Assembly (NCBI GenBank): GCA_028826165.1 | Contig: JAPDFW010000081.1 | Location: forward strand, 290,001 to 354,000 | DNA length: 64,000 nucleotides | Source of the DNA: Anaeramoeba ignava | Lineage: Eukaryota; Metamonada; Anaeramoebidae | Direction of reading: 5' to 3' | Position numbers and translations under genes: made by a program | Shown here: positions 34,425 to 44,634 of the stretch, in pieces | Layout: every line of letters starts with the position of its first letter | Position numbering within the stretch: position 1 is the first letter of the stretch | The notes under the pieces: model-generated | Seen by the model: only the letters and a program-made list of their open reading frames with translations | Database searches by the model: none | What the model was told of the DNA's origin: nothing

Positions 34425-34723
34425 TCTATTTTTTTTTTTTTGGTTTTTAAATTTAAATTTTAATTTAAAATTTAAAAAAAATTTTTTTTAATTTAAAAAT
34501 CTAACGATGTTTCAAAATTATCTTGAATTTGTGAATATTTTGAAGGTTTTTTTGAATTAGTTGATTTTGTATGTTGGTTTTTCTTTTTTTCATTTGTAAA
34601 TTTTTCATCTTGTTTATTAAATTCAAATGGTGATTTGGGTCTTTTATTTTGAGAATTTATTATTTTTGGGTTTTTTTCGTTATTTTTTTGTTGGTTATTT
34701 CCTTTTATATTTTCTGAATCCAT
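29162..34723 (-). CDS. Ras guanine-nucleotide exchange factor, six exons
   Basis: The exons are 34723-34506, 34425-33958, 33721-33262, 33151-32324, 31734-31317 and 30615-29162; all phases close, giving 1,281 aa. Exon 6 carries a RasGEF_N segment (FWEEAATGSLNIVYEEDY, TPKGFCAEFVTFLLELLPTF). A cysteine-rich KSSGCFSCCKPKK patch follows. Then comes the CDC25 catalytic domain: DLARQLTFVTHKQFCEIKTS, FCLISGLQHSAVERLNLTW, VPYFGVFVSDLINIEE, ending in the terminal WERSL segment. Exons 2-3 encode an all-helical unknown domain. Exons 4-5 hold two ubiquitin-fold-like stretches (FPVNIFLPTGEPKDFEVSQK; KYQIFVSDSGINP) that may bind GTPases. The catalytic domain activates Ras-type GTPases by releasing GDP. The four longest introns, all but the first, are filled by AATATT-type repeats. 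Confidence 0.85.
30616..31316. repeat. TTTTGAATATTTA repeat filling RasGEF intron 5
   Basis: The whole 701-bp intron consists of TTTGAATATT and TATTTTGAATATT units. The donor GTAAATATT and the acceptor TATATAG lie at its ends. Confidence 0.9.
31735..32323. repeat. AAATTAAATATTG repeat filling RasGEF intron 4
   Basis: This intron is an array of AAATTAAATATT(G/A) units, distinct from the TTTTGAATATT family of the next intron. Confidence 0.9.
33722..33957. repeat. AATATTATTA repeat filling RasGEF intron 2
   Basis: The intron is nearly pure ATT/AAT triplets in palindromic AATATT arrangements between the donor GTAATAATC and the acceptor AAACAG. Confidence 0.85.
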
Positions 34724-35304
34724 TGATGAATAATTTAATGAATTCTTTTTATTTTTATTTTTATTTTTATTTTTATTTTTATTTAAAAAATTATAAATGA
34801 AAGAAAAAAAATAAATTTAGAAAAAAATGGAAAAATTTCTTTTTTTTGTGTTTTTTTTTTTGTATTTAAAAAATTCTTTTTTTTGGATTTGGTTTTTAAA
34901 TTGGATTTTTTAACGTTCTTTTTAATAAATTTTTTAATAAAATTTTTTTTTAATTTATTTTTTTTTATTTTTTACTTCTTTAATTTGTGATGAAAAGATA
35001 AGTTTCTCTTTTGATTGTGAGTTTGAAGTCATTAATAAAAAAAAATAAAGAAAAGAAATGAAGAATGTAATTTAAAAAAAAAGAAATAAAAAGTGAATAA
35101 AAAAGAAAGATGATCAAAAAAAAAAATGAAAAAAATTTTTTAATTAAAAATAAAAAAATTAAGAATAAAATTTTAAATAAAAAAAATAATAAAAATGATC
35201 AAAAAGAATTAAATAAAAAAAAAAATAATAAAAGATCAATTTATAAAAATTGGTTGTTTATAAAAATTTAAAAATATAAAATATAAAATATAAAAATTAA
35301 TCAG
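34724..35304. other. Intergenic, no gene seen
   Basis: Poly-A and poly-T blocks, a TTTTTA repeat near 34745-34785 and scattered AAAAATGA motifs lie between the RasGEF start and the stop of the seven-TM gene. No coding potential. Confidence 0.5.
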
Positions 35305-37353
35305 TTAATTAATTTCAAAACCAAGACCATCTTTAAAATTATCTTGATTAGTAATATTTTCATTTCCAAATAAATCCGAATCGCCAGAAAGAAGAAAGTT
35401 TTCTTCTTGAACAAACATAGTTTTTTCTGAAGATAAATTCAAATGGAGAACCAAAAACAAAAGAAAAGCTGGGAAAATTTCAGTTAATAAATAGAAACCA
35501 AGTTGAGCAGAATCATATTTATTATATTCTTTGTTTTTAAGCCAATTTGCGAATTTTTGTTGAGACTATTTGCATTAAAAAGGGAAGTGACAGTCCAAAT
35601 TGAACGAAAGAAGAAAATAGCTCCATTAACAGAAACTAAAATCATGACAAATTTCATTCTTTTCTTTTTAATCTTGACAAGACTGAAATCAAGTAATTGT
35701 CGATAAAATGTGATTCCCATTGGAAATAGGAGTATGACTAGTACAAAAAATAGGATTGCTGTGTATGCCAAACTATATTTTTCGTAATTTGTGTATTTAA
35801 TATTTGAGTTTGCTAAATTTATATCTAAATAGCAAAAAACAATAAGAAGCCCAAGGAATATTATTTGGGTTATAATGAAAATGATATCAAGCCATCTCTT
35901 GATTCGAGTTTCTTTTCCGTGGGTTAAGTAAAGAGTTTTTGCAAGATAGAGGATATATAGAGAGAAACTTTTATAATAAATATTAAAATATTAAATAATA
36001 AATATTAAATAAATATTAAATAAATATTAAATAAATATTAAATATTAAATATTAAATATTAAATATTAAATAAATATTAAATATTAAATAAATATTAAAT
36101 ATTAAATAATAAATATTAAATAAATATTAAATATTAAATAAATATTAAATATTAAATATTAAATAAATAATAAATATTAAATATTAAATAATAAATATTA
36201 AATATTAAATATTAGAAAAGGATAATTTACGTGCAAAATTGAAGCCAAATTGGGAATTTGAAATACCAAAAATAAGCCCATTCAATATTATTCCATTGAA
36301 AATAAACTAATGTAAAAAATCCTCGAATAATCATTGTTAAAGAAGAAAAAGAGAGTGTGATTACTCTAAATCTAGTTGTAGTATTTTTCCAAGCCCAACT
36401 TTTAAAGAAATTTTTTAAATAATTTAATAAATATTTTAATAAGTAATTTTGAAAGGATTTAATAGGAAATTTAATAAATAATTTAATAAATAATTTAATA
36501 AATAATTTAGAAAGTAATTTAATAAATAATTTAATAGGGAATTTTATAGGGAATTTAATAAATAATTTAGAAAGTAATTTAATAAATAATTTAATAGGGA
36601 ATTTAATAAATAATTTAATAAATAATTTAATAAATATTTTAATAAATAATTTAATAAATAATTTAATAAATAATTTAATAAATAATTTAATAAATATTTT
36701 AATAAATAATTTAATAAATAATTTAATAAATATTTTAATAAATAATTTAATAAATAATTTAATAAATAATTTAATAAATAATTTAATAAATAATTTAATA
36801 GGGAATTTAATAGGAATTTAATAAATAATTTAATAGGGAATTTAATAGGAATTTAATAGGGAATTTAATAAATAATTTAATAAATAATTTAATAAATAAT
36901 TTAATAAATAATTTAATAAATAATTTAATAAAGAATTTAATAAATAATTTAGATAGGGAATTTAATAAATATTTAATAAATAATTTAATAAATAATTTAA
37001 TAGGGAATTTAATAGGAAATTTAGAAAGTAATTTAATAAATAATTTAATAAATAATTTAATAGGGAATTTAATAAATAATTTAATAAATAATTTAATAAA
37101 TAATTTAATAGGGAATTTAATAGGGAATTTAATAGGGAATTTAATAAATAATTTAATAAATAATTTAATAATTTAATAGGGAATTTAATTGAAAAATTTA
37201 CCGACAAGAACGAAGTGTTCTTATAATTTCATAAAATGATAAAATACCAACTAAAAAATAAAGTAAAGAAAGTATATAAAGTTGTGGAGATTCTGATTTA
37301 ATTGCTGCTCTTGTTGCATCTTGAACTATATGTTTATTTGAATTATCTGTCAT
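35305..37353 (-). CDS. Multi-pass (about 7-TM) membrane protein, one frameshift
   Basis: The exons are 37353-37202, 36398-36231 and 35967-35305. Exon 1 starts MTDNSNKHIVQDATRAA and enters a first membrane helix (LYILSLLYFLVGILSFYEII). Exon 2 has helices around IIRGFFTLVYFQW and FWYFKFPIWLQF. Exon 3 has LYILYLAKTLYL, ITQIIFLGLLIVFCYL, then AILFFVLVILLFPMGITFYR. After the shift it continues SAQLGFYLLTEIFPAFLLFL and a short acidic tail ending in GFEIN. One A is missing from the run at 35534-35538 (minus AAAAAC); restoring it gives about 327 aa. The layout recalls plant THH1/TOM1/TOM3 or GPR137-type proteins, but this assignment is tentative. Both introns are filled by simple repeats. Confidence 0.65.
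35968..36230. repeat. AATATTAAATA repeat filling intron 2 of the 7-TM gene
   Basis: Tandem AATATTAAATA units occupy the intron almost completely. Confidence 0.85.
36399..37201. repeat. AATTTAATAAATAATTTAATAGGG repeat filling intron 1
   Basis: About 780 bases of nine-base AATTTAATA units occur with AATAGGGAATTTAATAGG variants. The GGG-containing variants make this array unusual among the AT-only intron repeats of the window. Confidence 0.9.
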
Positions 37354-37548
37354 TTCTTAATTTGTTTTTATTTAATTTAATTTATTATTTGAAAATAAAA
37401 AGAAAAAATGAGTAATTTTGTTTTGAAAAAAAAATTAAAAAAAAATGTCATCTCACGTTATTTATAATTAAAAAACGTCATACATTGTTATTCTATTTCT
37501 ATTTCTTTTTTTATTTAGATTTTAATTTTAAAAGAAAAATTTTTTTTT

Positions 37549-37594
37549 CCATTTTTTTCATTTTTCATTTTTTTCATTTTTTTCATTTTTTTTA
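37549..37594 (+). promoter_or_regulatory. T(n)CAT(n) element upstream of ThrRS
   Basis: Five CATTTTTTT units lie directly upstream of the ATG at 37608, matching the element seen at many other starts. Confidence 0.4.
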
Positions 37595-37607
37595 CAAAAT
37601 AAAATCA

Positions 37608-40508
37608 ATGTCACAAGAACAAAAAGAACAAAAAGAACAAAAAAAACAAAAACAACAAAAACCAAAAAAACAAAAACAACAATCACAAATCCCAGTTATT
37701 GATGTAGAAAAACTTCCTAAACCAGATTTTATTGATTATCGAATCAAGATGTTTGAAGAAGAGCAAAAAAGACAAGAAGAAGAAAAAGAGAAACAAAAAG
37801 AAGAAGAAGAAAAAAAGATTGAAATCAAACTTTTAGATGGAAAAATAATTGAGGCGGTTGCCGGGAAAATAACGGTCCAAGAAATAGCAAAAAAAATATC
37901 GAACTCATTTGCGAAAAAAAGCATAGTAGGGCGGATAAACAATAAGGATTTTATTGGAATGCATGATATACTTTATGAGAGCTGTTCGATTGAGTTCTTC
38001 CCGTTTGACTCTCCTGAAGGAGAACATGTTTTTTGGCATTCTTCAGCACATTTACTTGGCGAAGCTTTAGAACTTATTTATGGTGCTCATCTCTGCATTG
38101 GACCCGCTATTGAACAAGGGTTCTACTATGAGTTTTTCTATCCTAAAGAGGACGATCAAGTTTTTAATGAGGATGAATTCCCAAAGATTGAACAAGTTGT
38201 TAATTATTTGATTAAGAAAAATCGAAATTTTGAGAGACTTGAAGTTCAAAAAGATTTTGCGTTGAAAATGTTTGAGCACAATAAGTTTAAGCAGGAGATT
38301 ATTTCTGAAAAGGTTCCTGATGGAGAGACTTGTTCTATTTATCGTAGTGGTGATTTTGTTGATTTGTGTAAAGGACCTCATATTTTAAATTCTCAGATTG
38401 TTCAAGGGTTTATGGTAAATATTTATATTTATATTTATATTTATATTTATATTTATATTTATATTTATATTTATATTTACAATTATATTTATATTTACAA
38501 TTATATTTATAATTATATTTATATTTATATTTATATTTATATTTATATTTATATTTATATTTATATTTATATTTATATTTATATTTATATTTATATTTAT
38601 ATTTATATTTATATTTATATTTATATTTATATTTATATTTATATTTATATTTATATTTATTTTTTAAAATATTTATATTTATATTTATATTTATAATTAT
38701 ATTTATATTTTTTAAATATTTATATTTATATTTATATTTATATTTATATTTATATTTATATTTATATTTATATTTATATTTATATTATATTTATATTTAT
38801 ATTTATATTTATATTTTATTTATATATTTATATTTATAATTATATTTTATATTTATATTTATATTTATATTTATATTTATAATTATATTTATATTTATAT
38901 TTATATTTATATTTATATTTATATTTATAATTATATTTATATTTATATTTATATTTATATTTATATTTATATTTATATTTATATTTATATTTATATTTAT
39001 ATTTATATTTATATTTATATTTATATTTATATTTACATTTATATTTATATTTATATTTATTTTTTAAAATATTTTAAATATTTATAATATTTATTTTTAT
39101 ATTTATTTTTAAAATATTTATATTTATATTTTGATTTATATTCAAATAGCTCACCAAAATCGCAGGATCTTACTGGAAAGGAGATCAATCAAAACAAAAA
39201 CTACAAAGAGTTTACGGAATCAGTTTCCCAGAAATGAAACTACTAAACGCACATCGGAAATTTATCGAAGAAGCGAAGAAACGGGATCATCGAAAAATCG
39301 GGACTGATCAAGAATTATTTTTCTTCACTCCATTATCACCAGGATGTTGTTTCTTCCTTCCACACGGGACTCGTATCTATCACAAATTGCAAGAATTAGT
39401 TCAAGAGGAGTATTGGAAACGGGAGTATCAAGAGGTGATTTCACCGAATATATTTTTCAAGGAGCTATGGGAGACTTCTGGGCATTGGCAAAATTACCAG
39501 GAGAACATGTTTTCATTTGAGGTTGAGAATAAAACCTTTTCTTTGAAGCCTATGAATTGCCCTAGTCATTGTGTAATGTTCAGACTGCGGCCACGATCAT
39601 ATCGAGAGCTGCCACTCAGAATCGCCGATTTCGGGGTTCTGCACCGCAATGAATTTTCAGGAGCTCTTACTGGCCTTACTCGCGTGCGCAGGTTCCAACA
39701 GGATGATGCGCATATCTTTGCAATGCCTGAACAAGTCGAATCCGAAATTAACGGATGTCTTGATTTTGTTTCTTATATTTACAGTATTTTCGATCTTGAT
39801 TTCGATCTCGAACTCAGCACTCGTCCAGAAAAATTTCTCGGCGAAATCGAGATGTGGAATAAAGCAGAATCTGCGCTCAAAGAAGCGCTTGTAAAGACGG
39901 GAAAAAATTTCAAAATCAACGAAGGCGATGGCGCTTTTTATGGTCCTAAGATCGATATACATGTTAGAGACTCGCTCAAAAGACGCCACCAATGCGCAAC
40001 TATTCAACTCGATTTCCAACTCCCATTGCGTTTTGATTTGCGCTATATTTATGATTCTGGAGAAAGCGCTGAAAATGAGAAGGATGAAAAAGAACAGAAA
40101 ATTTTCCGTCCCGTTATTATTCATCGCGCTATTTTAGGCTCTGTGGAGCGATTCTTCGCTATTCTCTGCGAGCATTATGGTGGAAAGTGGCCATTCTGGC
40201 TCTCTCCTCGTCAGGCAATGGTTGTCCCTGTCTCAGATAAGAACTTTGAATATGCAAAGGAGGTCAGGCAAATTGTTCATAATGCTGGTTTTTATTGTGA
40301 TTGTGATCTTTCTAAAAATCAACTTAATAAAAAGATTAGAGAGGCTCAACTTGCTCAGTTTAATTTTATTCTTGTTGTTGGAATGGAAGAGCAAGCTGAT
40401 AGAACTGTTAATGTTAGAACCAGGGACAAGGTTGTTCATGGGAAGAAGTCTATTGATGAACTTTTAAAGGATTTTGCTGAAATGAAGAGCAAGAGGCTGA
40501 ACAAGTGA
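37608..40508 (+). CDS. Threonyl-tRNA synthetase, two exons
   Basis: The exons are 37608-38414 and 39150-40508 (721 aa, phase 0). Domain order: a Lys/Gln-rich eukaryotic N-terminal extension; a TGS domain ([20 protein letters not shown]); the editing domain with its HxxxH ([13 protein letters not shown]) and CKGPHI; and the class II core. The core shows NCPSHCVMF, motif 2 ([19 protein letters not shown]) and motif 3 ([15 protein letters not shown]). The Cys of NCPSH, the His of [15 protein letters not shown] and the His of VIIHRA are the expected zinc ligands. The anticodon-binding domain follows ([18 protein letters not shown]). It charges tRNA-Thr in the cytosol; no organelle presequence is visible. 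Exon 2 is far richer in GC than neighbouring DNA. Confidence 0.97.
38415..39149. repeat. TATATT hexamer array filling the ThrRS intron
   Basis: The 735-bp intron runs from GTAAAT to CAAATAG and is over 90% TTTATA units. It can be read open in frame with exon 1 for dozens of codons (YIYIYI), so a naive prediction would extend the protein. Confidence 0.95.
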
Positions 40509-40605
40509 TTTTCTTTTCTTTTCTTTTCTTTTCTTTTCTTTTCTTTTCTTTTCTTTTCTTTTCTTTTCAATTTTCTTTTCAATTTTCTTTTCAATTTTCA
40601 TTAGT
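40509..40605. repeat. CTTTT repeat after ThrRS
   Basis: Twelve CTTTT pentamers are followed by three CAATTTTCTTTT units just after the ThrRS stop. Further on, a TTTTTAAATGAAT repeat runs to about 40750. Confidence 0.85.
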
Positions 40606-40816
40606 TCAAATTTTTTAAAAAAAAAAAGTGGAACAATCCAAAAAAAAACATTTTAATAAATTTTTAAATGAATTTTTAAATGAATTTTTAAAGAATTTTT
40701 TAAATAAATTTTTAAATGAATTTTTAAATAAATTTTTAAATGAATTTTAAAATATTTGCGTTTTTTTGTTCTTTGCGTTTATTTATCCTTTAAACAAAAA
40801 TCAATAAAATAGAAAA

Positions 40817-43460
40817 TCAAACTTTATTGGAAGAATTCTCCAAACGAGTTGCTTTTGGGAGAGTGATATTTCCATTCTCTGAAAGTAACTGACGAGCAGT
40901 AGTTGCAGCCATACGAACATCCTCATTTGTAGAATTAATAAGCTCAGTAAGAGGAAGAAGAACACCAGCACAAACAAGAAGGATTCTATTCTCATCATTA
41001 CAAGCAGTATTAGCGATAACAAGAAGAGCATAACGCTGAACAAGAGGGAAATTTGACTTAAGAAGTTCGATCAAGATCTGGAGGATGTCAGGTTTCATCC
41101 AAGTGGAGACATTTTCAATAGCCATACAGAGGGAGGACATTGTGCTCACGCCAAGAGTATTGTCTTCAGTATCCTTTGATTTGAGGAGAGACATGATAGC
41201 GTTCATGCCTCTGAAGGTGACAAACTCTTCTGGGGCGTGGAGCGCGAGTTTTGCCAAAATTCTGCAAGCATATCTTGCTAATTTCCAGGATTCTTGATTC
41301 GTTGCAATATCAATAAAAATCTTCATTCCGTTACTTTTTGTCAGTTGGATTCGAACAACCTCAAAATCACATAAATTGTGGATTGCTTCGATTGCATATA
41401 GCCGCACGTCTACGTGCTGATCCTGAAGAAGCTGAAGCAGAAGCGCTACTGGGTTCTTTTTTTTTAGCTCGATTTTTCCGTTATCTGCTGTTGATAAAAT
41501 TGCTAGAAGACGCGTTAATGCTCGATCTAAATTGTCGTTGTGTCCGATCTCGCTGAGTGGAAACTTGTTGAATATTGTCTCAAATACTTTGCTTGTTGCA
41601 ACTTTGTCCGCAATTGCTGGCGCAAGTGATGCAAAATCTCCTAGTGATATTAAGCTTAAAAGCTGAAGTTTGGGGTTTGGATCCTCAAGAAGTTCGATTA
41701 GTGGATCAAATCCAACAACTTTTGCAATTTCTTCTTTGTATTGTTCTATTTATGATTTAATATTTAATTTAATATTTATTATTTAATATTTAATATTTAA
41801 TTTAATATTTAATTTAATATTTAATTTAATATTTAATATTTATTATTTAATATTTAATATTTATTAATTAATATTTAATATTTAATTTAATATTTATTAT
41901 TTAATATTTATTAATTAATATTTAATATTTAATATTTAATATTTAATATTTATTATTTATTATTTTATATTTATTATTTTATATTTATTATTTAATATTT
42001 ATTATTTAATATTTAATATTTAATATTTAATATTTAATTTATTATTTAATTTATTATTTAATATTTAATATTTATTATTTAATATTTAACATTTATTATT
42101 TATTATTTAATATTTATTATTTAATATTTAATATTTTATTATTTAATTTATTATTTATTTATTTTAATATTTATTTTTAATATTTAATATTTATTATTTA
42201 ATATTTAATATTTAATATTTAATTTAATATTTAATATTTAATATTTATTATTTAATTTAATATTTAATATTTAATATTTAATATTTAATATTTAATATTT
42301 AATATTTAATATTTTAATTTATTATTATTTATTATTTAATATTTAATATTTAATATTTAATATTTAATTTAATATTTAATATTTATTATTTAATATTTAT
42401 TATTAATTTATATTTAATTATTTAATTTTTATTTTTAATATTTAATATTTGTATTATTTAATTTTTATTATTTATTATTTAATATTTAATATTTAATTTA
42501 ATATTATTTAATATTTAATATTTATTATTTAATATTTAATATTTAATATTTAATATTTAATATTAATTATTTAATATTTAATTTAATATTTAATATTTAT
42601 ATTTAATATTTATTATTTATTATTTAATATTTATTATTTATTTAATATTTAATTTAATATTTAATATTTATTATTTAATTTAATATTTAATTTTAATATT
42701 TAATATTTAATATTTTTATTTAATTTTAATATTTATTAATTAATATTTAATATATATTTTAATTTTTAATATTTAATATTTAATATTTAATATTTAATAT
42801 TTATTATTTATTATTTAATATTTAATTTAATATTTAATATTTATATTTAATATTTATTATTTATAATTTATATTTTAATATTTATTATTTAATTTTTAAT
42901 TTTAAATAAATACTTTTCATAGATAGATTCAATACAATAACTCCAATATTATCTCTCAACTTCTTTTTCTTAAGTTTCAACAATCTCGCAATTTTATGCA
43001 AACCATCACGCAAAATAAAACCATCATGATTTTTCTCCTCAAAAGAAAGAAAACAAAGAGCTTTTGTAGCAGAAACTTGGTCATGTTTATTCTTTGCATT
43101 TTCAGCCTTATCAAAAAGGGCGGAGAAGTCACCATTTTCGATATACGTATGATTAATATTAAGAGACTGAACAATTTCGAAAACATTTGTTTTCAATTTA
43201 TCTTTAAGTCTTGCTTTTGCAGATATCCCTTCTTGCTCTAAATCGTAACAATTCTTACAAACTCGAACTGGTTTTGTGTACCCTAAATGCTTAATAGGTA
43301 TCTTATAAGGCGAGCATTCTGCACAAAATATTTCTCCACATTGACGGCAATGATGTCGTCTTCGAATCATAGAAAAAGATGATCCACAACTTACACATCT
43401 AGATCGTGTGTTATCAGGTTCCCAATACATTCGAAGTGCATCTTTATTTTTGGAACTCAT
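40817..43460 (-). CDS. FYVE zinc-finger and armadillo-repeat protein, two exons
   Basis: Exon 1 is 43460-42914 and exon 2 is 41745-40817 (491 aa; phases close). Exon 1 has a full FYVE finger: the WEPD motif, paired CxxC, the RRRHHCRQCG basic patch and VRVCKNCYD. FYVE fingers bind phosphatidylinositol 3-phosphate on endosomes. Exon 2 is built from armadillo repeats (DPLIELLEDPNPKLQLLSLI, VALLLQLLQDQHVDVRLYAI, MNAIMSLLKSKDTEDNTLGV, LIELLKSNFPLVQRYALLVI). The protein likely scaffolds endosomal traffic, fitting with the VPS9 GEF and ChAPs genes in the same window, though they are not linked in an operon sense. The intron is a long AATATTTA array. Confidence 0.9.
41746..42913. repeat. TTTAATATT repeat filling the FYVE-ARM intron
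   Basis: The 1,168-bp intron is composed of TTTAATATT and TTTATTATT units from donor to acceptor. Confidence 0.95.
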
Positions 43461-43467
43461 TTTAATT

Positions 43468-44195
43468 ATTGAAAAAAAAATGAAAAATGAAAAATGAAAA
43501 ATGAAAAATGAAAAATGAAAAATGAAAAATGAAAAATGAAAAATGAAAAATGAAAAATTAAAATCAAAATTAAAATTAAAATAATTAAAATTAAAATTAA
43601 AATTAAAATTAAATTAAAATTAAAATTTAAAATTAAAATTAAAATCAAAATTAAAATTAAAATTAAAATTAAAATGAAAATTAAAATTAAAATTAAAATT
43701 AAAATTAAAATTCATTTTGGATTTAAATTTAGATTTAAAATTAAAATCAAAATTAAAATCAAAATTAAAAATTAAAATTAAAATTAAAATTAAAATTAAA
43801 TTTAAAATTAAAATTAAAATTAAAACTAAAATTCGTTTTGAATTTAAAATTCATTTTGAAAATTAAAATTAAAATTCATTTTGAAATTAAAATTAAAATT
43901 AAAATTAAATTTAAAATTAAAATTAAAATTAAAATTTAAATTTAAATTTAAAATTAAAATTAAAATTAAAATTAAAATTAAAATTAAAATTAAAATTAAA
44001 ATTCATTTTGAAAATTAAAATTAAAATTCATTTTGAAATTAAAATTAAAATTAAAATTAAAATTAAAACTAAAATTAAAATTCATTTTGGATTTAAAATT
44101 AAAATTAAAATTCATTTTGGATTTAAAATTAAAATTAAAATTCATTTTGGATTTAAAATTAAAATTAAAATTAAAATTCATTTTGAAATTAAAAT
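43468..44195. repeat. AAAATG heptamers, then AAAATT hexamers with CATTTTGAA inserts
   Basis: Starting right at the 5' end of the FYVE-ARM gene, about 12 tandem GAAAAAT units are followed by some 600 bases of AAAATT hexamers. These are broken by a recurring TTCATTTTGGATTTAAAATT segment (near 43710, 43840-43880, 44001-44030 and 44082-44185). No gene is supported. Confidence 0.9.
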
Positions 44196-44212
44196 TTTAA
44201 ATTTTGTTTTAA

Positions 44213-44467
44213 TCATTTAAATTTTTCTAAATCTTCTAAAGTTTTCGTAATAGATTTAAATGCTTCTTCAAAAGCTTTTATTCCTTCTTTTGAACAATTC
44301 AAAATACATTGTTTTTGATTTTCTGTTAAACGTGATCCATAATTTTTTACACACTTTTTAAAACAAATTTTATTAAGACGAGCAATTTCATTTTCAATTT
44401 GTATAAAAATATCCATCATTTCTACTTCTTTTTGTTTCTTTTTTCTACTTCCAAAAAGAAAAGACAT
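44213..44467 (-). CDS. Small TIM chaperone (Tim8/9/10/13 type)
   Basis: The protein has 84 aa in a single exon (MSFLFGSRKKKQKEVEMMD). It contains the twin CX3C signature, CFKKC and CILNC, separated by 14 residues, within an otherwise helical protein (LTENQKQCILNCSKEGIKAF). Small TIMs form hexameric chaperones in the mitochondrial intermembrane space that carry hydrophobic precursors. Length and spacing fit the family. Which of Tim8, 9, 10 or 13 it is cannot be told from sequence alone. Confidence 0.85.
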   Translation of the reverse strand: MSFLFGSRKKKQKEVEMMDIFIQIENEIARLNKICFKKCVKNYGSRLTENQKQCILNCSKEGIKAFEEAFKSITKTLEDLEKFK

Positions 44468-44634
44468 TATTATAAATTATAAATTATAAATTATAAATTG
44501 AAAAAAAAAATGAAAAAATAATTTTTTTGATTAATTTTTTGAAATTTTGGAAATTTTAATTCTTTGTTGAAAAAGAGAAAAAAAATATCTTTTCTTCTGT
44601 GTTTTTAAAAAAAAATATCTTTTCTTCTGTGTTT

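Noticed and set aside
36962-37207. Minus-strand LLNYLLNSLLN frame as a membrane protein
   Set aside because: It is the AATTTAATA array of the first intron of the 7-TM gene; exons on each side join in phase without it.
38415-38696. In-frame extension of ThrRS exon 1 into a YIYIYI tail
   Set aside because: A canonical GTAAAT donor sits at the junction, and exon 2 resumes ThrRS homology after a CAAATAG acceptor, so this is intron read-through.
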